9,823 nt of DNA. Source: Chloroflexota bacterium (GTDB lineage Bacteria > Chloroflexota > Anaerolineae > Anaerolineales > Villigracilaceae). Each line of letters starts with the position of its first letter. Within the stretch, counting starts at the first letter, position 1. The translations under genes and the position numbers were made by a program. The notes beneath the pieces were generated by a model. That model was given only the letters and a program-made list of their open reading frames with translations. It was not told the DNA's origin and did not search any database. The stretch spans positions 1-9,823 of the forward strand of contig JAJYOH010000186.1 of NCBI GenBank assembly GCA_021796315.1, given 5' to 3'. Shown piece after piece: positions 5,248 through 9,823 of the stretch.

Positions 5248-7962
5248 TTATTTCAACTGCGTTTTGATTTTTTTCGCCGTCTCTTTATAACCAGCGAGTT
5301 TTTCTCTTTCCTTCGCAACGACTTGCGCCGGAGCTTTGTTCGCAAAATCGCTGCCGAGCAATTTTTCAAGCCGCTCGATATGAGATTGAGTCTCAGCCAG
5401 TTCTTTTTCAATGCGTGCCTTCTCATTGGCCAAATCCACCATGTCTGAAAGCGGGAGATAAATTTCCACAGACCCGATCACAAGTGCAACGCTGTCCTTT
5501 GGCTTCGACGAAAGCGAAGTTTGAATCGCGAATTGGGATTCATCCAAACCTGCCAGAGATGCTATGACGGATTTTTGCGATTCCAACAGTGCGGTCTGTT
5601 GGCCCGCGGCAAATGTGGCCGCGATGCGTTTCGATGGTGCGACCGATTTTTCCGCGCGCAGATTACGAATGTCGCGCACGACCTCCTGGATCAGCGTGAA
5701 GTCTGCCACCTTTGCATCTTCCCAGCCTTCGAGATCGCGCGGCTCCGGCCATTTTGCTACGATCAAGGCTTCAGGCCAGTCTGCGGCGATATTCGTGATT
5801 CGGGATTGGAGAATCGAATCTCGGAGATGTCCCCAGATTTCTTCGGTGACAAAGGGTGTAAATGGATGAAGGAGACGTAGTGATATATCCAATACACGAG
5901 CAAGTGTTTCGATTGTCGAATATCGAGTATCGTCTTTCGCCATCTGTCCTTTTGCGATTTCCACGTACCAGTCTGCAAAATCGGACCAGAGGAACTCGTA
6001 GATCTGACGACCGGCCTCGCCGTATTGGAAGGTCTGGAAGAGTCGTTCCACATCGCGGACCAACTTTTGCATTTTGGCCCAGATCCATGAATCAGCCAGT
6101 GTCCAGTGATTAGTGTTCAATGACCGGTCATTAGTACCTGACACCTGAGACGTGACACTTGACACTGCACTTATCACAAACCTTCCCGCGTTCCATATTT
6201 TATTTGCAAAGTTGCGGTTGGCTTCCACTTTCTTCACGGACAGATTCATATCGTTGCCGGGTGTCGCTCCGACCAGCAAAGTGAAGCGCAACGCGTCTGT
6301 GCCGAGTTCATCCATGACAATTAATGGATCAATCACGTGGGCATAGGTCTTGGACATCTTGCGTCCATGCTCATCGCGAATCAGTCCATGCAGGTACACG
6401 GTACGGAACGGCACCTGACCTGTGAACTCCAGTCCATCCATAATCATGCGTGCCACCCAGAAGAACAGGATGTCATAGCCTGTTTCCAGCACAGATGTTG
6501 GATAAAAATATTTGTAATCGGGAGTCTCATCAGGCCAGCCTAACGTTGAGAACGGCCACAAACCGGACGAGAACCATGTGTCGAGCACGTCTTCATCCTG
6601 GTGAATATCTTTCGAACCGCAAGTGCCACACTGGGTCGGGTCTGCACGACCAGTGGTCATGTGCCCATCCGGGCAATACCAAACCGGGATGCGATGTCCC
6701 CACCAAAGCTGGCGGCTGATGCACCAATCCTTGATGTTCTCGAGCCAGTTGTAATAAACCTTTTCAAAGCGTTCAGGCACGATCTTGATGTCATCATCTT
6801 TGACCGCGGCCAAAGCGGCCTCGGCCAGCGGCTCGATCTTAACGAACCACTGAGTCGAAATCATCGGCTCGACGATTTCGCCGCCGCGTTGTGAGCGCGG
6901 GATGGTGGTCATATATTTCTCTTCCTTGATGACCAGACCAGCGGACTTCATATCGGCCCACAAATTTTTGCGACAATCGAATCGATCCTGACCTTGATAC
7001 GGGCCGCCGTTTTCGTTCATTTTCGCGGCCTGATCCAGCACCGATATGATCGGCAAATTGTGACGCTGCGCGATGGCATAATCGTTCGGGTCATGTCCGG
7101 GCGTTATCTTCAATGCGCCCGTGCCAAATTCCATGCTGACATATTCATCTGCGATGACGGGAATCTCGCGTCCGATGATAGGCACGATGGCAGTCTTGCC
7201 GATGAATTTTTTGTAACGGGCATCGTCGGGGTGAACGGCCACAGCCGTATCGCCGAGAATTGTTTCAGGTCGAATCGTTGCAACGGGGATATAACCTTCC
7301 GAAGGTTCGGCCTTGAGCATGTATTTGAAGTAATACAACGTGGCTTCTTCTTCGCTGTATTCCACTTCGAGATCTGAGACGGCCGTCTTCAGCCCCGGCG
7401 ACCAGTTGATTAGACGCGGACCGCGATAGATGAGTCCTTTTTCGTAGAGGCGCACAAAAGCCTCTCGGACCGAGCGACTCAGTCCATCGTCCAAAGTGAA
7501 GCGTTCGCGATCCCAATCGCAGGACGCGCCCAAACGTCGGATCTGCTCGGTGATGATGCCGCCGTACTTATGCTTCCAATCCCAGGTGCGCTTGACGAAT
7601 TCGTCGCGGCCAAGTTCCTCACGCGTCACCTCCTCTTTTTTCAAAAGGTCGCGTTCCACCATGAGTTGTGTGGCGATGCCCGCATGGTCGGAGCCGGGAA
7701 CCCACAGCGTGGAGAAGCCCTTCATGCGGTGATAGCGGATCATCAGATCTTCGACGCTGACGAACATGGCGTGGCCGAGATGCAGTTCGCCGGTCACGTT
7801 CGGCGGCGGGATGGAAATAACGAACGGCTTGACGTTCGGATCGAAGCCCGGTTTATTCGGGTCGTTGTGCGGCTTGAAGTATCCGCCTTTTTCCCACATC
7901 GCGTAGATGCGGGACTCGGTATCTCTGAAATCGTAGGCTTTAGGTAATTCGTGTCTTGTCAT
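5248..7962 (-). CDS. valS: Valine--tRNA ligase (ValRS), 904 aa
   Basis: This cytoplasmic class Ia synthetase attaches valine to tRNA-Val. Visible in order: HLGH at 61-64 (HIGH motif) inside PPPNVTGELHLGH; SDHAGIATQ (91-99), typical of ValRS; the editing domain with TIRPETILGD (229-238) and GTGALKITPGHDPNDY (280-295); a Cys cluster (C430, C445, C448) suggesting a zinc site; DVLDTWFSSGLWP (458-470); KMSKT at 535-539; the anticodon-binding helical domain; and a C-terminal coiled-coil arm from about residue 825. The length is normal. The ATG has AAGGAG 5-6 nt upstream, overlapping the stop of the hydrolase gene 9 nt away, so they form one operon under a Val-specific T-box. Oddities are KMSKTYAH where KMSKS-x-GN is usual, and three repeat-like segments in loops. 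Confidence 0.98.
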   Translation of the reverse strand: MTRHELPKAYDFRDTESRIYAMWEKGGYFKPHNDPNKPGFDPNVKPFVISIPPPNVTGELHLGHAMFVSVEDLMIRYHRMKGFSTLWVPGSDHAGIATQLMVERDLLKKEEVTREELGRDEFVKRTWDWKHKYGGIITEQIRRLGASCDWDRERFTLDDGLSRSVREAFVRLYEKGLIYRGPRLINWSPGLKTAVSDLEVEYSEEEATLYYFKYMLKAEPSEGYIPVATIRPETILGDTAVAVHPDDARYKKFIGKTAIVPIIGREIPVIADEYVSMEFGTGALKITPGHDPNDYAIAQRHNLPIISVLDQAAKMNENGGPYQGQDRFDCRKNLWADMKSAGLVIKEEKYMTTIPRSQRGGEIVEPMISTQWFVKIEPLAEAALAAVKDDDIKIVPERFEKVYYNWLENIKDWCISRQLWWGHRIPVWYCPDGHMTTGRADPTQCGTCGSKDIHQDEDVLDTWFSSGLWPFSTLGWPDETPDYKYFYPTSVLETGYDILFFWVARMIMDGLEFTGQVPFRTVYLHGLIRDEHGRKMSKTYAHVIDPLIVMDELGTDALRFTLLVGATPGNDMNLSVKKVEANRNFANKIWNAGRFVISAVSSVTSQVSGTNDRSLNTNHWTLADSWIWAKMQKLVRDVERLFQTFQYGEAGRQIYEFLWSDFADWYVEIAKGQMAKDDTRYSTIETLARVLDISLRLLHPFTPFVTEEIWGHLRDSILQSRITNIAADWPEALIVAKWPEPRDLEGWEDAKVADFTLIQEVVRDIRNLRAEKSVAPSKRIAATFAAGQQTALLESQKSVIASLAGLDESQFAIQTSLSSKPKDSVALVIGSVEIYLPLSDMVDLANEKARIEKELAETQSHIERLEKLLGSDFANKAPAQVVAKEREKLAGYKETAKKIKTQLK
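6103..6174. repeat. In-frame degenerate short-repeat segment within valS
   Basis: This stretch encodes ValRS residues about 597-620 (Ser/Thr/Asn-rich) between conserved GRFVI and LADSW. It is built of GTGTCA/GACAC- and GTGATTAGTG-type units and includes a perfect 14-bp palindrome AATGACCGGTCATT (6119-6132). Such units look like dispersed intergenic repeats rather than ordinary coding DNA. The position is a variable loop in the family, so an in-frame insertion would be tolerated. Confidence 0.5.
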
Positions 7963-7971
7963 TCGTGCTCC

Positions 7972-8904
7972 TTATGCTAACAAAAACTTTAATGCTTTTG
8001 TGATTGATTGATCGAAATTCTGTGGGAACTCGTGTCCCATTTCTGGATGGTCTTCCATTTCGCATGGAATCCCGTTTTGATTCAACAAGGCGTGGATTTG
8101 AGTGAACATTTCGTGTCGAGGGTCGCGTCCCCCGACGACTAGATAGCCTCGCCAGCCGCGTGCAGAATGTAGCAATTCATTCAAGCCTTCTGTGGTAATG
8201 CGGCCGGGGACAACCGCCAGAAATCCGCGCGCTGGAATAAGGCTGTGCAAACAAATTTGAATCGCCAGCGCAGCACCTTGTGACATACCAGCTAGGATTA
8301 CACGTCTTGGGTCAATGGAATATTTTTCAATCAACAGCTTGTATTGATTGACAATCTCTTCGCGCGCAAGAGCCGCGTCATCCCAGACGAATGAATTGGG
8401 TGAACCAAGTTGAGATGATTGCGGCATGGCCAGCATCCATCCCATTTGCAAGATCGACTCCCAATTTCGAAAATCACGTTCAGGGCTGCTGGTGCGCGCG
8501 TGCAGAGCAATCAATAACGGATACGGACCATTTTTGGATGGAAGACGAATCAAGATATCTGGCTTCGAATCCTTTTGTGCCGCGGCGTGACGCGTCTTAC
8601 ATTCTGTCACCATTGACTCAAAGGCAGGAAGTCCCTGCAAAGGCGCGAGGTCTTCATCGGCACGCAGTTGTTTTTCCGACCACCATGTGCCCTGATTCAT
8701 GGCTGTGGACATGGCCTTCAATGCTTCATTTGTTTTTCCCACACGGCTCAATAAACACACGCGCCAAAAGGAAGTAGTGGCATTTTCTTCGGGAAATTCC
8801 GCGGCCAATTGCTCGGTGACTTGAAGCGCGTCAAGATATTTGCCATCGGCATAAAATGCCATCATTGCTTCTGAGCGTCTCAAGAAATCCATGCGATTAG
8901 TCAT
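7972..8904 (-). CDS. Alpha/beta-hydrolase (phospholipase/carboxylesterase-like) with helical N-terminal domain, 310 aa
   Basis: The C-terminal two thirds (from about residue 115) is an alpha/beta-hydrolase of the carboxylesterase/dienelactone hydrolase type. The nucleophile elbow is GMSQG at 206-210 (Ser208), the likely acid is Asp261 in VVGGRDPRHEMF, and the His is His291 in HPEMGHEFP. LHARTSS near 134 may form the oxyanion hole. Residues 1-105 look like TPR-type helices (YADGKYLDALQVTEQL, then LLSRVGKTNEALKAM). No signal peptide is seen, so it should be cytoplasmic. The substrate is unknown. The frame could begin at 8970, but that lies inside the T-box and its terminator. ATG at 8904 (or 8907) has AAGG 8 (or 5) nt upstream and follows the terminator T-tract. 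valS follows 9 nt later. Confidence 0.87.
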   Translation of the reverse strand: MTNRMDFLRRSEAMMAFYADGKYLDALQVTEQLAAEFPEENATTSFWRVCLLSRVGKTNEALKAMSTAMNQGTWWSEKQLRADEDLAPLQGLPAFESMVTECKTRHAAAQKDSKPDILIRLPSKNGPYPLLIALHARTSSPERDFRNWESILQMGWMLAMPQSSQLGSPNSFVWDDAALAREEIVNQYKLLIEKYSIDPRRVILAGMSQGAALAIQICLHSLIPARGFLAVVPGRITTEGLNELLHSARGWRGYLVVGGRDPRHEMFTQIHALLNQNGIPCEMEDHPEMGHEFPQNFDQSITKALKFLLA

Positions 8905-8917
8905 CATCCAAGCCTTA

Positions 8918-8959
8918 AACAAAAACACGCCTCGTCCATCATGAGGACGACAAGCGTGT
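8918..8959 (-). terminator. T-box terminator hairpin
   Basis: On the minus strand ACACGC pairs with GCGTGT and, after a small internal loop, TCGTCC pairs with GGACGA; TTTTTGTTT (8926-8918) follows. The upstream arm shares CGTCCTC with the antiterminator, so the two structures exclude each other, as in all transcriptional T-boxes. The hydrolase ribosome site starts 2 nt after the T-tract. Confidence 0.88.
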
Positions 8960-8977
8960 CGCGGTACCACCTCAATT

Positions 8978-9021
8978 CGTTTTTATCCACTAAGAACACG
9001 AAGTTCACGAAGATAAAAACG
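8978..9021. repeat. Palindromic repeat forming an extra stem in the T-box leader
   Basis: CGTTTTTATC (8978-8987) and GATAAAAACG (9012-9021) are perfect 10-bp inverted arms around 24 bases with the tandem units ACACGAAG and TCACGAAG. The CACGAAG-type loop resembles a short repeat that recurs between genes in several bacterial phyla (from memory, not searched). It lies directly before the T-box core, where Stem III normally sits. Confidence 0.6.
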
Positions 9022-9209
9022 CTCTTTATAGCTGACCATCATCAGCTTATGCTGTAACGGGCATTCCCGTGACGTTCTACTCAGCAGGAGCCTTTCTTCG
9101 TCAGATATTCCAGGCGACATTCAGCGACTTTCAACTGCGGAGGCTTTCAGCCAGTGGCCTTCCTTCTCTCTCAGTATTCCAGTCGCTTACTCCTCATGGA
9201 ATGAACAAG

Positions 9210-9238
9210 ATTATACTGAATTGGGCGGGGGAAGTCAA
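9210..9238 (-). promoter_or_regulatory. Sigma-70-type promoter for the T-box/hydrolase/valS operon
   Basis: On the minus strand TTGACT (9238-9233) and perfect TATAAT (9215-9210) are separated by exactly 17 bp. The expected start is about 9203, which coincides with the first base of T-box Stem I. This is the clearest promoter in the window. Confidence 0.9.
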
Positions 9239-9305
9239 TAAAGCCATCTTTTCATTTTCTGGTTCTAGTCATGGGCGGCACCACAGGTCACGGATTCAAA
9301 CCGTG

Positions 9306-9823
9306 CTATTTGTTGATGGGACCCCAGATTTCCAGGGTCCACCGTTGATCAACTTGGGGCATGGCAACTGTAAGCGTTCGGATCCGTGAATAATATTTGA
9401 CCCAATCACCCGTCTTAAAAAGATGATCGCCCGCAGTCACAATGATCCAGCTGTATTCAGTGTTCTTCACTGAACGGTGGATCAAGTTCTTATACTGTGA
9501 GCCATTTTGCTTAACCACATCGTAATTCGGGCCAATTAGTTTATTGTTCGCATAGGGCATGATCTGATAATAATACTCGGTCTGTCCGGAATCAACTGGC
9601 ACGATGCCAACTCTAACCAATTCTGAGGTAATAACGGGAGTATTCAAGACCTGCTTTGACCCGTCTACGTATTGATAGAGAGTTGCCCAGTCATTTGAAT
9701 GTGCTTGCTGCAAAAAGCCGGGATTAAATCTAAACCAGCCGAACGACACCATATTGAGCAAAAGCATGAAAAACGAGATCAAGCCCAGCCGGCTCGCGGG
9801 TTTGATGCTTTGAAATAGCACCA
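9306..9823 (-). CDS. Membrane-anchored protein of unknown function, N-terminus cut by window edge
   Basis: The frame is open to the right edge; a GTG at 9821 could be a start, but more likely the gene continues beyond the window. What is seen is one hydrophobic helix (about residues 12-31, from LGLISFF to FGWF) followed by about 140 residues rich in aromatic amino acids, ending in TLEIWGPINK. The shape (last membrane helix, then a DWATLYQYV start and alternating strands) is reminiscent of the soluble C-terminal part of GT-C/PMT-type glycosyltransferases, but I see no decisive motif. The gene ends about 100 bp before the promoter at 9210-9238. A 5-bp hairpin (CACGG/CCGTG, 9289-9305) abuts the stop without a T-tract. 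Confidence 0.6.
   Translation of the reverse strand, partial: VLFQSIKPASRLGLISFFMLLLNMVSFGWFRFNPGFLQQAHSNDWATLYQYVDGSKQVLNTPVITSELVRVGIVPVDSGQTEYYYQIMPYANNKLIGPNYDVVKQNGSQYKNLIHRSVKNTEYSWIIVTAGDHLFKTGDWVKYYSRIRTLTVAMPQVDQRWTLEIWGPINK

Larger units (their letters stand above)
8918..9203 (-). ncRNA. T-box leader, Val specifier (GUC)
   Basis: This tRNA-sensing leader allows transcription when uncharged tRNA-Val binds. The T-box core GAGGTGGTACCGCG (8973-8960) and CGTCCTC (8949-8943) form the antiterminator. Stem I is readable: lower helix ATTCCA (9202-9197) with TGGAAT (9112-9107); specifier loop with AGTA (9191-9188) opposite GAATGTCGCC; upper helix AGCGACT (9187-9181) with AGTCGCT (9129-9123). 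The codon in specifier position is GTC at 9118-9116, which is valine and agrees with valS downstream. A GGCTGAAAGCC apical part and an ACGGG/CCCGT hairpin (9057-9070) follow. A 10-bp stem at 8978-9021 precedes the T-box core. Confidence 0.95.

Noticed and set aside
8905..8970. 22-codon N-terminal extension of the hydrolase
   Set aside because: It would begin inside the T-box core and run through the terminator, which is regulatory RNA; ATG at 8904/8907 has a ribosome site.
8982..8990. Isolated near-match to a DnaA box (TTATCCACT) in the T-box leader
   Set aside because: Single copy with a mismatch, inside the arm and loop of a repeat; far from the origin cluster.
9289..9305. tRNA T-arm-like hairpin (CACGG-TTTGAAT-CCGTG on the minus strand)
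   Set aside because: The loop lacks the conserved C of the T-loop and no acceptor, D or anticodon arms surround it, so it is not a tRNA; a tRNA-derived att remnant is possible but unsupported.
1..9823. CRISPR array, transposase, integrase, rRNA or tRNA genes
   Set aside because: No regularly spaced direct repeats, no transposase or integrase motifs, and no complete tRNA or rRNA sequence seen on either strand.

Overview
The window looks like a bacterial chromosome segment, most likely from an Anaerolineae-type member of the Chloroflexota. That assignment is an inference from three things: an FMN-riboswitch-controlled THI5/NMT1-like ABC transporter of the RibXY kind (described for Chloroflexus), a T-box controlling valS, and short degenerate palindromic repeats scattered through the region. 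No taxonomic marker was compared. Every convincing protein gene is on the minus strand, so the window reads from right to left.

Far left (1-407): a non-coding region with the hallmarks of a replication origin. It has four perfect 9-mer DnaA boxes (two in direct tandem, two in the opposite orientation), two weaker boxes, TAG-type DnaA-trios beside the tandem pair, an 11-bp inverted repeat and a G-rich tract. Next to it (408-2083) is a two-gene unit: a deoxynucleoside kinase followed by a nucleotidyltransferase-fold protein.

Middle (2167-5207): an ABC importer transcription unit. It has a promoter, an FMN riboswitch with an unusual insertion in P2/L2, a terminator-type expression platform, then permease, lipoprotein solute-binding protein and ATPase, and a strong intrinsic terminator. 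The switch implies riboflavin (or a related flavin) as substrate, shut off when FMN is plentiful. A REP-like palindrome sits between the binding-protein and ATPase genes.

Right (5248-9238): a second RNA-controlled unit. A near-consensus promoter drives a T-box leader whose specifier reads GUC (Val). It is followed by an alpha/beta-hydrolase with a helical N-terminal region, then valS, separated by only 9 nt. Low valyl-tRNA charging should therefore induce a hydrolase together with ValRS. The T-box leader and the valS reading frame both carry what look like short dispersed repeats. At the right edge is the C-terminal part of an unidentified membrane-anchored protein.

The most interesting points are the origin layout with all genes pointing towards it, two RNA switches in series, the insertion inside the FMN aptamer, the repeat-derived stem in the T-box, and repeat-like in-frame segments in valS. 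All genes named belong to recognisable families except the right-edge fragment; the nucleotidyltransferase has a recognisable fold but no known substrate.
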